64,000 nt of DNA from AV69 sp963742315 (GTDB lineage Bacteria; Verrucomicrobiota; Verrucomicrobiia; Chthoniobacterales; UBA10450): assembly GCA_963742315.1 (NCBI GenBank), contig CAVULE010000004.1:1-64000 (forward strand). The letters are read 5' to 3'. Every line of letters starts with the position of its first letter. Position 1 is the first letter of the stretch. Of this stretch, positions 48,619 to 56,181 are shown piece after piece. A program made the position numbers and the translations under genes. The notes beneath the pieces were generated by a model. It had not been told where the DNA came from, searched no databases, and worked only from the letters and a program-made list of their open reading frames with translations.

Positions 48619-48763
48619 ATGGAGGATCGTCTCGGTTGCGGTGCTGGCTCGTTCCTTTCCCAATTAGACGCTACCGTTGTCAACGTTTCGCTTTCCAGCC
48701 TTGCCGCGGAACTTAATAGCAGCCTGCCTGTGATCCAATGGGGTACCAGCGGATATGTGTGAT
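48619..48763 (+). pseudogene. N-terminal stub of a DHA2-type MFS transporter
   Basis: In shifted frames the sequence reads RIVSVAVLA and FLSQLDATVVNVSLSSLAAE then SLPVIQWGTSGYV before a stop. This is the first membrane span of EmrB/QacA-like drug exporters (LDATVVNVAL-IQW-GY), and nothing of the remaining ~430 residues follows. Confidence 0.65.
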
Positions 48764-48916
48764 GCATGATGAAGACCACCCTTTTGAGATCTAGGATTGC
48801 GAAGCGGAGCAATAAGACAATAGAGTGCTAAGGGCCGGCCAAGCCAGAGCTGTTAGAGAGAGACCTCGTGGTGCTGAGTTATCTCGGAGGTACGCACACG
48901 CGGGAAGCACGACGAT

Positions 48917-48957
48917 TTTATGAAATGTGCGATCTTAAAAGCTTGAGAAAGAAGTAG
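48917..48957 (+). repeat. Dispersed leader element, copy M
   Basis: TTTTATGAAATG then a mini-ORF reading MCDLKSLRKK plus TAG (48925-48957), 8 bases before the CoA-transferase start. Confidence 0.65.
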
Positions 48958-48965
48958 AACGACCA

Positions 48966-50517
48966 ATGAGCACCGCAACAATAACTGAGCCATCGATTGA
49001 GACGAGCACAGCAACCGATCGATTGACTGAAGCGCTGGAACAGAAGCTGAGTCATCCGGCAACGTCGCCGGATTTCGATCTGCACGCCGAAACAGATGCG
49101 GTGTTAAAGGACATCGGGCTAACAACGGCGGACGCCGGAGGCAAGCTCACGTTCTACGGACGCGATCCGATTCTCCCAAGCCCGATCCGGTTCGGGACGC
49201 TGGCCGCGAGTCGGTCTGGCCGCACGGAGCGTTGCGCTAGCCGCACTTTGGAGACAGACCACCGGCGAAGGACAGAATATCTCGGTTGACGTGCGCAAGG
49301 CACTGCGGCGTTTCGCCGGATTCTTTGAAGGAAAATGGGAAACCATCAATGGCCGGCCGCCCTCCCCAGGTGGCTATGCGGTTAGCCCATTCCTAAAGAT
49401 GGGGGATGCGTTTTTTCGCGAGACACGCGATGGGCGGTACGTGCTGGCGCTAGACATTTATCCTCAACTCCTCGTGCGCACCCTCGATTTTCTCGGCTGC
49501 AGCCCGAGTACCAAATCCATTAACGACGCCATACGCAAATGGAACGCTGTGGAACTAGAAGAGGCTGCGGCTGCCGAAGGACTGGTTCTGGCGATGGTGC
49601 GGACGAATGAGGAATTTCGTCGGGAACCCCAATACACTGACGTGCTCTCAAAAATGCCGCTGATCACGGTGGAGAAGATTGGCGAGGGCGAACCCGTTCC
49701 GCTTAAGGCGAGCGATAATCTTCCTCTCGCTGGTGTCCGCGCGTTGGGAATGGGTCACGTGATCGCGGGAGCTGGGATGGGAAGAGACATGGCCCTATAC
49801 GGCGCGGACGTGCTCAACATCTGGAGACCGCGCGACTCGGAAATCGAAGCCTTCGCGTGGGATGTCCAGGTCGGCATGCGTTCAACCATTCTCGACGATG
49901 CAAAGGAAGATCGCGCACGATTCAATCAGCTTCTAAAGGATGCTGACGTATTTTTTGCCAATAAACGTCCCGGATTTCTGAAGAAGCACGGCCTCGATGC
50001 CGAATCGCTTTGCGCGCAGAAGCCCGGATTGATTCATGCAATCGTCGCTATGCACGGTGAGGAGGGACCGTGGTCGAATCGACCCGGTTTCGATGAGATT
50101 GGCGCGGCAGTGTCTGGCCTCTTTACGATCGAAGGTTCCCCGACTCGGCCGAAGCAGCCGCCAATTGTCCCCATTGCTGACAATGTCGTCGGCTGGTTAG
50201 GCACAACTGGGATTCTCGCTGCGTTGCGCCGGCGTGCAATCGAAGGCGGCAGCTATCGGGTCGTCGTTTCGCTAACGCGGACCGTGCTGTGGTTGCTCTC
50301 GTTAGGTATTTTCGACAAGGCCTACGCGAAAGCGACCGCAGGTTCGACCGACGAGCACAAGTACATCGCTCCGGACCTGTTTACCGCGGAAACACCGCTT
50401 GGCACTTATCAGGGAATGACCGACCAGATCGTTATGTCCCGCACACCGGGAGCCTACCGCACGGTCCTCGTCCCGCGTGGATCAAGCAAACCCGAATGGC
50501 TTCCAAACGGAAAATGA
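48966..50517 (+). CDS. Second class III CoA-transferase, one frameshift
   Basis: About 517 residues, longer than the 39851 enzyme. An N-terminal stretch MSTATITEPSIETSTATDRL leads to DPILPSPIRFGTAA, a frame change near 49200, then ALAALWRQTTGEGQNISVDV. Two CaiB-like halves are visible; the second has LPLAGVRALGMGHVIAGAGM and GRDMALYGADVLNIWRP, ADVFFANKRPGFLKKHGLDA with the region of the catalytic acid, and PGLIHAIVAMHGEEGPWSNR. It probably belongs to the double-length family III transferases. Leader copy M is immediately upstream. Substrate unknown. Confidence 0.85.
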
Positions 50518-50538
50518 TCGCCGCTATATATATATGAT

Positions 50539-50784
50539 ATGCTCGCACTAATTAATCCCGCAGCTCTTCCTGCTCTTCGAATCGCAGCAACATTCTTCTT
50601 CCTGCTTTACCTAGCCGGAGGCGCGTACGTTTTTCGCAACCGTCACCGATTCTTTGATCGCGATCCGAACGTCGACAACGATATTCCGGCCGTTCGTCAC
50701 GTCAGAATCGAGGTGGTTCTCATCCCGTGGTTAGTCATAACCACACTTATCCTGATTCTGCTGATCAGTTTCTGGGTCGCCTGA
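50539..50784 (+). CDS. Small two-span membrane protein
   Basis: 81 residues, MLALINPAALPALRIAATFF, with two hydrophobic helices (IAATFFFLLYLAGGAYVF and LIPWLVITTLILILLISFWV) separated by a charged loop with RNRHRFFDRDPNVDNDIP. The hairpin layout recalls the membrane part of cytochrome oxidase subunit II, but no copper-site domain follows. It precedes NDH-2. Confidence 0.55.
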   Translation: MLALINPAALPALRIAATFFFLLYLAGGAYVFRNRHRFFDRDPNVDNDIPAVRHVRIEVVLIPWLVITTLILILLISFWVA

Positions 50785-50834
50785 TAAAGCTCACGCTTTG
50801 CGGCACTAAGCCCGAGCGAGATCAACAAAGAACG

Positions 50835-50874
50835 ATTCTCTGAAATGTTGGGAATCAAAAGCTTGAGAAAGGGA
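50835..50874 (+). repeat. Dispersed leader element, copy N
   Basis: TTCTCTGAAATG then the frame MLGIKSLRKG, with AGCTTGAGAAAGGGATGG directly before the NDH-2 start ATG 50878. The frame is open into NDH-2, as for copy I and the MaoC gene. The GAGAAAGGG segment is a good ribosome-binding site. Confidence 0.65.
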
Positions 50875-50877
50875 TGG

Positions 50878-52272
50878 ATGAACGATGCTAATCTCAATTC
50901 TATCAATGGCGCGGATGAGCAGAGGTCGAAGACACCGCGGGTAGTGATCGTCGGCGGCGGTTTTGGGGGCCTGGCTGCGGCCAAAGCCCTTGGGAAAGCG
51001 CCGGTCGAAGTCATTCTCATCGATCGAACGAACCATTCTGTTTTTGCGCCGCTTCTTTATCAGGTAGCGACCGCAGTCCTCGCGCCGTCGCAAATGAGCT
51101 CGCCACTCCGCGAGGTATTGCGAAGACATAAAAATACAACGGTGATCATGGGCGAGGTCACCGGTGTGGATAAGGCGCAGCGCTGCGTTTTTGTAAACGA
51201 CGCAGATCGCGAGCATGTCGCGGTGCCGTACGATTACCTTATTCTCGCGACCGGTGTTCGTCCCAGTTATTTCGGACACAACGAATTTGAAAAGTTTGCT
51301 CCGAGCTTGAAGACCCTGGCCGATGCCGTCGGTATTCGAAACAAAATCCTCAGCGCCTTCGAGCAGGCTGAGACCGAAGAAAATGTCGATCTTCACCGCG
51401 ATTTGTTGACCTTCGTTTTGGTTGGCGCCGGACCAACCGGCGTCGAGATGGCGGCGGCGCTTGCTATTTTCGTTCGATCGTCATTACGTTCCGAATTCCG
51501 CCGGATCGATCCGACTTCAGCGCGAATTGTTTTGCTCGATGGCGCTCGAAAGGTTCTTGGCACTTTTGCCCCGAGTCTGTCTGAGGCAGCGGAGTTCCAT
51601 CTGCAAAAGCTCGGAGTCGAAATCCATCTGGGCCACAACGTCGAGAAGATCGACAGCGAAGGAGTCATTGTCGCTGGGGAGCGAATTGCGAGCAAAACAG
51701 TGATCTGGACGGCTGGTGTTACGTCTTCGCCGGCCGGAAAATGGTTAGGGGCAGAAACGGATCGCGCTGGTCGCGTGCGCATCAAAAGCGATCTGAGTGT
51801 TCCCGGTAATCCGGAAATTTTCGTAGTCGGCGATACCGCATCGCTCGATCAAGACGGGAAACCTTTAGGTGGCGTCGCCCAGGTCGCGATGCAACAGGGA
51901 CATTATGCAGGGAAATTAATTCGTCGCCGCGTCGCCGGAAAGAAAAGTCCGAAACCGTTTCGCTATTTCGACAAAGGTAACATGGCTGTGGTCGGCAAAG
52001 GGTGGGCCGTCCTAGAAAGCGGCAAAGTGCACATACATGGCCTTCTGGCGTGGCTGGCGTGGGCTTTCATTCACACTGCGTATCTGGCTCAGCTCAGTCT
52101 TCGGATCAGCGTGTTCTTGCAATGGGGCTGGCTGTTCCTGACCGGACAGCGCGGTTCGCGTCTGATCGTGAATTATCAGCAATCTGAACCGGCACAAACA
52201 ACGCCGGCCCCGGCAGCCACGCCAGATCGGGGAGCTCAGCCCGCGCGTCTCGAAACCACTTTGACTAAGTGA
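50878..52272 (+). CDS. ndh: Type II NADH:quinone oxidoreductase
   Basis: Membrane-associated FAD enzyme passing electrons from NADH to quinone without pumping protons. About 464 intact residues. FAD site RVVIVGGGFGGLAAAKALGK near the start; NAD site FVLVGAGPTGVEMAAALAIF; then FVVGDTASLDQDGKPLGGVA, and AQVAMQQGHYAGKLIRRR. The C-terminal HGLLAWLAWAFIHTAYLAQL and FLQWGWLFLTGQRGSRLI segments anchor it to the membrane. The start is placed at 50878 (MNDANLNS) with the purine run from leader copy N upstream; ATG 50845 would add MLGIKSLRKGW. Its stop overlaps the hemA start. Confidence 0.93.
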   Translation: MNDANLNSINGADEQRSKTPRVVIVGGGFGGLAAAKALGKAPVEVILIDRTNHSVFAPLLYQVATAVLAPSQMSSPLREVLRRHKNTTVIMGEVTGVDKAQRCVFVNDADREHVAVPYDYLILATGVRPSYFGHNEFEKFAPSLKTLADAVGIRNKILSAFEQAETEENVDLHRDLLTFVLVGAGPTGVEMAAALAIFVRSSLRSEFRRIDPTSARIVLLDGARKVLGTFAPSLSEAAEFHLQKLGVEIHLGHNVEKIDSEGVIVAGERIASKTVIWTAGVTSSPAGKWLGAETDRAGRVRIKSDLSVPGNPEIFVVGDTASLDQDGKPLGGVAQVAMQQGHYAGKLIRRRVAGKKSPKPFRYFDKGNMAVVGKGWAVLESGKVHIHGLLAWLAWAFIHTAYLAQLSLRISVFLQWGWLFLTGQRGSRLIVNYQQSEPAQTTPAPAATPDRGAQPARLETTLTK

Positions 52273-53363
52273 TGAAACTGTTCGCGGCCGGAGTCAGTCA
52301 CAAAACCGCGCCGGTCGAACTCCGCGAGCAGCTCGCGGTGAAACAGTCCGAGATTGTCGATCTTGCGTTTGTGCTGAAGTGCTTCGGCCATCTCGACGAA
52401 ATCGTTCTGCTTTCAACATGCAATCGTGTTGAAATCTACGGAACAACCCGACAGGCAACGGGTCACATTAAATCGCTTTTACAGTTGCTTTGCGCCGAGC
52501 CGCGAGAACTGGACGATTACATTTACGTCCGCGAGGATGCCGATGCCGTGCGTCATCTGCTTCGCGTCGCGCCGGGTTTGGACTCGCTGGTGCTCGGGGA
52601 AACTGAAATCACCGGCCAAATCAAAAACGCCTACGAGATCGCTCGCAACGCCGGACTGACCGGCCGCGTTTTAAATCGGCTGTTTCAAAGGGCGTTTCAG
52701 GCAACAAAGGAGATTCGTTCTCGCACCGCAATCGGGCGTGGCGCGGTTTCAATCAAGAGTGCAGCGGTCGAATTAGTGGAGAAAACCCTTGGTGATCTAT
52801 CGCGGCAATCAATCATGGTCATTGGCGCCGGCCAAATGGCGGAATGCTGTGTCCGGTCGCTGGTAAAGAAAGGCGCTCGATCGATCTTGATTGCGAATCG
52901 TTCTTTCGATCGTGCAATCGATCTGGCGGTCCAATGCGGGGGACAAGCCGTCTGCCTTGGCGATTGTCTGTTCGAAATGCCCGATGTCGATGTTGTCATC
53001 GCGGCGACGAGCAGTCCGGAATCGCTGCTGACTCGGGATGATGCGGACAATCTAATGAGATCGCGGCATCATCGCCCGCTGCTTCTCATCGATCTGTCCG
53101 TGCCGCGCAACATCGATCCGGCCGTACGCGGGCTCGAGCATGTCGCTCTATATAATATAGATGACTTGGAAGCAGCGGCGCGGGAGGCTGTCCGCAATCG
53201 CGAGGGCGAGTTAGCCGCGTGTCACCAAATCATCGACACACATGTCGCTGCGTTGGTCGAGAAACTCGATACGGAAACCGGACGGCGTCGCGAGACCGAC
53301 GAAACGCAGTTGCCGTGCGATTTAGCAAACACGACTGCAGGTCTGCTTTTGCAAGCGAGCTAG
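52272..53363 (+). CDS. hemA: Glutamyl-tRNA reductase
   Basis: First step of the C5 route to tetrapyrroles: reduces glutamyl-tRNA to glutamate semialdehyde with NADPH. 363 residues. The catalytic Cys is in EIVLLSTCNRVEIYGTTRQA; GLDSLVLGETEITGQIKNAY and the NADPH site IMVIGAGQMAECCVRSLVKK follow; then LLLIDLSVPRNIDPAV. A GTG lies one codon upstream of the ATG. It overlaps NDH-2 by three bases (TGATG), so translation is probably coupled and haem supply is tied to respiratory gene expression. Confidence 0.97.
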   Translation: MKLFAAGVSHKTAPVELREQLAVKQSEIVDLAFVLKCFGHLDEIVLLSTCNRVEIYGTTRQATGHIKSLLQLLCAEPRELDDYIYVREDADAVRHLLRVAPGLDSLVLGETEITGQIKNAYEIARNAGLTGRVLNRLFQRAFQATKEIRSRTAIGRGAVSIKSAAVELVEKTLGDLSRQSIMVIGAGQMAECCVRSLVKKGARSILIANRSFDRAIDLAVQCGGQAVCLGDCLFEMPDVDVVIAATSSPESLLTRDDADNLMRSRHHRPLLLIDLSVPRNIDPAVRGLEHVALYNIDDLEAAAREAVRNREGELAACHQIIDTHVAALVEKLDTETGRRRETDETQLPCDLANTTAGLLLQAS

Positions 53364-53375
53364 AAGGGATGAGCC

Positions 53376-53660
53376 GTGACCACCCGTCTCTTGAGTCTGC
53401 AATTGCTCTTGGCATTTGCCGTGGCCAATGCCAGGAACGATTCTCCACCAACTTCTGACAGAGCGTGGTCGCCGCCGGACCTTCCAAATTACGAACGCGA
53501 CCTGGTCGAACAACACTTATCCGGAGATCGTGAGCGCCGAGCGAAATCTGGCCTCCGCACGAAGCGTGAGTCACGACATGCAATCCGCAATCTATACGAC
53601 GGCCAGCGCAGTCGCACTGAGCACGGGAGACTTGGCGCGGCCAGCCGCGCGAGCAGTTAG
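53376..53660 (+). CDS. Small protein with signal peptide; possible outer-membrane channel relic
   Basis: Starts MTTRLLSLQLLLAFAVANAR, a good secretion signal, 94 residues in all. In the neighbouring frame (53416-53676) the sequence NTYPEIVSAERNLASARSVS and TTASAVALSTGDLARP resembles the last helices of TolC-type channels. Given the exporter that follows, this could be an outer-membrane factor with its middle deleted and a frame change near 53490. Both readings are weak. Confidence 0.35.
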   Translation: MTTRLLSLQLLLAFAVANARNDSPPTSDRAWSPPDLPNYERDLVEQHLSGDRERRAKSGLRTKRESRHAIRNLYDGQRSRTEHGRLGAASRASS

Positions 53661-53672
53661 ACCCCTACAGAG

Positions 53673-53966
53673 GTGAAAACGAGACGAATAATTTTGAGAT
53701 TCGTTGGTGCTATCCTGGGACTGCTCGTCGTCTTCTTCGTTGCGGTGCAGATGGGCAGCCACCATTCACCGACTATCGATCTTCTCGGCTCCTATTTTCC
53801 GGCATGGATGGTCTGTATTGTTAGCGGACTGGCGCTGACGCTGATTGCCCATTGGATCCTGCAAGTCCGCAACCTGAAAACCTACCTCAGTCCAGCGCCA
53901 CTCATCTACTCGTGTCTCATGATCGTCTTCACCTTCGCGACGTGGATTCTCTTTTACCAAAACTGA
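53673..53966 (+). CDS. YtcA-family small membrane protein
   Basis: 97 residues from a GTG. MKTRRIILRFVGAILGLLVV is the first span, then a short loop HHSPTIDLLGSYFPAWMVCI, and two further spans ending FTFATWILFYQN. The IDLLGSYFPAWMVC segment is characteristic of YtcA, which in Enterobacteria precedes mdtN-mdtO-mdtP. Here mdtN- and mdtO-like genes follow in the same order. It starts 13 bases after the previous stop. Confidence 0.75.
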   Translation: MKTRRIILRFVGAILGLLVVFFVAVQMGSHHSPTIDLLGSYFPAWMVCIVSGLALTLIAHWILQVRNLKTYLSPAPLIYSCLMIVFTFATWILFYQN

Positions 53967-53967
53967 C

Positions 53968-55062
53968 ATGCATCAACCCGCCACACCCTCGAGCGAACAA
54001 GACGCCGTGATATCGCCGGACGACCGCATCGAACAGCACAAGTTGGTTCGCAAACTTGTCAGCATCGCCATCGTCGCCGGCGCTTTTCTGATTACGCTTT
54101 ACGTGTGGTCAACTATCGAACGACATCCCCGCACTGACGATGCCGCCGCGCGAGCAAACGTCGTCGGAATCGTTCCGCGCGTGCGTGGACCAATCGTTAA
54201 GCTGGCCGTGCAGGACAACCAGTTGGTAAAACAGGGCGATCTGCTTTTCGAAATCGATCCGGCCGATTATGAGGAAGCGCTGGATAAAGCGAAATCCGCG
54301 CTTGCAGCTCTGGACCAACAAATAGAAGTCGGACGCGCGCAGGACGAGGAGTTGAAATTCGGAGTCAAGGCCGCTGAGGCTGGTGTCCAACGCGCGACGG
54401 CGCAACTGAAACAATCGGGGGATACGTTGCACCGGCTCGAGCCGCTGCTGGCGAAACATTTCGCGACGGCGGAACAAGTCGACGAGGCGCGAACAAAGGT
54501 TGCGGTAGCCGCACAGGAAGTAGCGGCAGAAGAGCAAAAACTTAACCAGGCGCGAGCGCAGCTAAGCCAATTACAAACGTTGCTTGCGCAACGGCCCGGC
54601 GCGGTTGCAGCTGTTAAACAAGCTGAGTTGGATCTCTCCTACTGCAAAGTGACCGCACCCTTTGACGGCCGAGTCATAAATTTAAATATCTCCGGCGGCG
54701 CTTACGCGAGCGTCGGCGTGCCGGTATTCTCACTTCTCGATACGACAAAATGGTACGTGGTGGCAAATTTTCGCGAGCGCGAGCTTCGCCACATGGCTCC
54801 AGGAAGTCCGGCGATTGTTTACCTCGTCTCCGCGCCTAACCAGCGTTTCCGCGGAAGGGTGCAGGGAATCGGATGGGCGGTTACCCCAGAGGGCGAGATC
54901 GATCTACCGCCCGCCGGTGTACCGTATGTGAAACGCGAACTGAACTGGGTCCGGGTCGCGCAACGGTTTCCCGTGCGGATCGAAGTCGAAAATCCCGATC
55001 CCGACCTTTTCCGGATGGGCGCGTCCGCGGTCGCGATCATCAAAGGTCCGCCGCGGAAATAA
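53968..55062 (+). CDS. MdtN/EmrA-like membrane fusion protein
   Basis: 364 intact residues of the HlyD group: N-terminal anchor KLVSIAIVAGAFLITLYVWS, biotinyl-lipoyl half VVGIVPRVRGPIVKLAVQDN, coiled coil (KSALAALDQQIEVGRAQDEE to EQKLNQARAQLSQLQTLLAQ) and second half VTAPFDGRVINLNISGGAYA. It bridges the inner-membrane FUSC-type protein downstream and an outer-membrane channel, probably exporting small aromatic acids or peptides. One base separates it from ytcA; four from the next gene. Confidence 0.93.
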   Translation: MHQPATPSSEQDAVISPDDRIEQHKLVRKLVSIAIVAGAFLITLYVWSTIERHPRTDDAAARANVVGIVPRVRGPIVKLAVQDNQLVKQGDLLFEIDPADYEEALDKAKSALAALDQQIEVGRAQDEELKFGVKAAEAGVQRATAQLKQSGDTLHRLEPLLAKHFATAEQVDEARTKVAVAAQEVAAEEQKLNQARAQLSQLQTLLAQRPGAVAAVKQAELDLSYCKVTAPFDGRVINLNISGGAYASVGVPVFSLLDTTKWYVVANFRERELRHMAPGSPAIVYLVSAPNQRFRGRVQGIGWAVTPEGEIDLPPAGVPYVKRELNWVRVAQRFPVRIEVENPDPDLFRMGASAVAIIKGPPRK

Positions 55063-55065
55063 TTT

Positions 55066-56181
55066 ATGAGCGCGACGTTTGTCGAAGCGTTCCGCCAGTC
55101 CGGCTCGGACCCGATCGATTCCGATTGGCTTGGCTGGCTCAGACGCGAGCTCGCGCCGACGCGCGGGCGCAAAATCCGAACAGCCATCATCGTCGCTGGC
55201 GCGGTCTTGTCCGTCATCATTTCGATGACGCTTCAAGTGCCGGAGCTGTCTGTCTCCGCCTATATGGTTTTCTTCGTCTCCAAGGAGAACAAGCACCTCA
55301 CGACACTTACCGGACTCCTCGGATTTATTGGGGCGACCATCGGGATTGGCGGAACCCTCCTGCTTTACAAGTTTACCTATGGTCATCCCGAACTGCGCAT
55401 TCCCGGGATGGCGATCGCACTCTTTCTTGGAATGTATGTGTCACGCATTTTTGTGCTCGGGCCACTCGGATTCCTCATCGGTTTTGTCGTCGCTGTCTCC
55501 CAGTCCGTTGGCGAAGAGATTCCTTCACCTGAACTATTGGTTCGAGGACTTCTTTGGCTCTGGGTGGCCATCGTTTACGGCGCCGCGCTAACCGTCGTGC
55601 TGAACCTTCTGTTTCTGCCGGACGGAGCCGGCCCGGCTGCACATTCGCCAAAACCAAAAAGTCTTTTTGTGTCCGACGCATTCACCAATCCCGCGCACGT
55701 GCATTTCGCCCTCAAAGTCACTTTCGCAGGGATGTTTTGTTACATCTTTTATTCAGCGATTGACTGGTCCGGGATCCACACCGCGTTGATCACCTGCACC
55801 TTCATCGCCCTGGAAAGCACTGAGGCAACGCTCTACAAGGGAACTCTGCGAATCGTGGGGTGCGTGATTGGCGGAGCGCTCGCGCTTTTCTCCATCGTAT
55901 TCCTGATGCCGCACATGGAAACGATCGCGTCGCTCGTTCTACTGGTGGCTTGTGCGGCTGCGATCGCGGGCTGGGTTGCTACGGGAAGCGAACGGATCAG
56001 TTATGCTGGCCTGCAACTCGCATTCGCTTTCTTCTACAGCGTCTTTCAAGGTTACGCGCCCGATACCGATCTCGATAACGTCCGCAACCGTGTTGTTGGA
56101 ATCCTTTTTGGTCTGATCGTCACCGGACTCGTCTTCCATTACATCTGGCCCGAGCGCGCAAGCCAGCGAAACTCCAAATGA
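55066..56181 (+). CDS. MdtO-like FUSC-family exporter subunit
   Basis: 371 intact residues. Two groups of membrane spans flank a soluble loop: AAIIVAGAVLSVIISMTLQV-like start (TAIIVAGAVLSVIISM), LLGFIGATIGIGGTLLLYKF, MAIALFLGMYVSRIFVLGPL, and later KVTFAGMFCYIFYSAIDWSG, IVGCVIGGALALFSIVFLMP and VGILFGLIVTGLVFHYIWPE. It is shorter than typical MdtO (~680), with a reduced cytoplasmic part. It forms a unit with the fusion protein and YtcA; the next gene overlaps its stop by four bases. Confidence 0.85.
   Translation: MSATFVEAFRQSGSDPIDSDWLGWLRRELAPTRGRKIRTAIIVAGAVLSVIISMTLQVPELSVSAYMVFFVSKENKHLTTLTGLLGFIGATIGIGGTLLLYKFTYGHPELRIPGMAIALFLGMYVSRIFVLGPLGFLIGFVVAVSQSVGEEIPSPELLVRGLLWLWVAIVYGAALTVVLNLLFLPDGAGPAAHSPKPKSLFVSDAFTNPAHVHFALKVTFAGMFCYIFYSAIDWSGIHTALITCTFIALESTEATLYKGTLRIVGCVIGGALALFSIVFLMPHMETIASLVLLVACAAAIAGWVATGSERISYAGLQLAFAFFYSVFQGYAPDTDLDNVRNRVVGILFGLIVTGLVFHYIWPERASQRNSK

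Noticed and set aside
15623..50874. CRISPR array interpretation of the repeated element
   Set aside because: Copies are hundreds to thousands of bases apart, not evenly spaced, and lie before genes; no cas gene is present.
3844..55110. Identical 21-base stretch at 3844-3864 and 55090-55110 (start of the FUSC gene)
   Set aside because: Flanks are unrelated and the match is not repeated elsewhere; a chance or ancient relic cannot be told apart, and no function follows.
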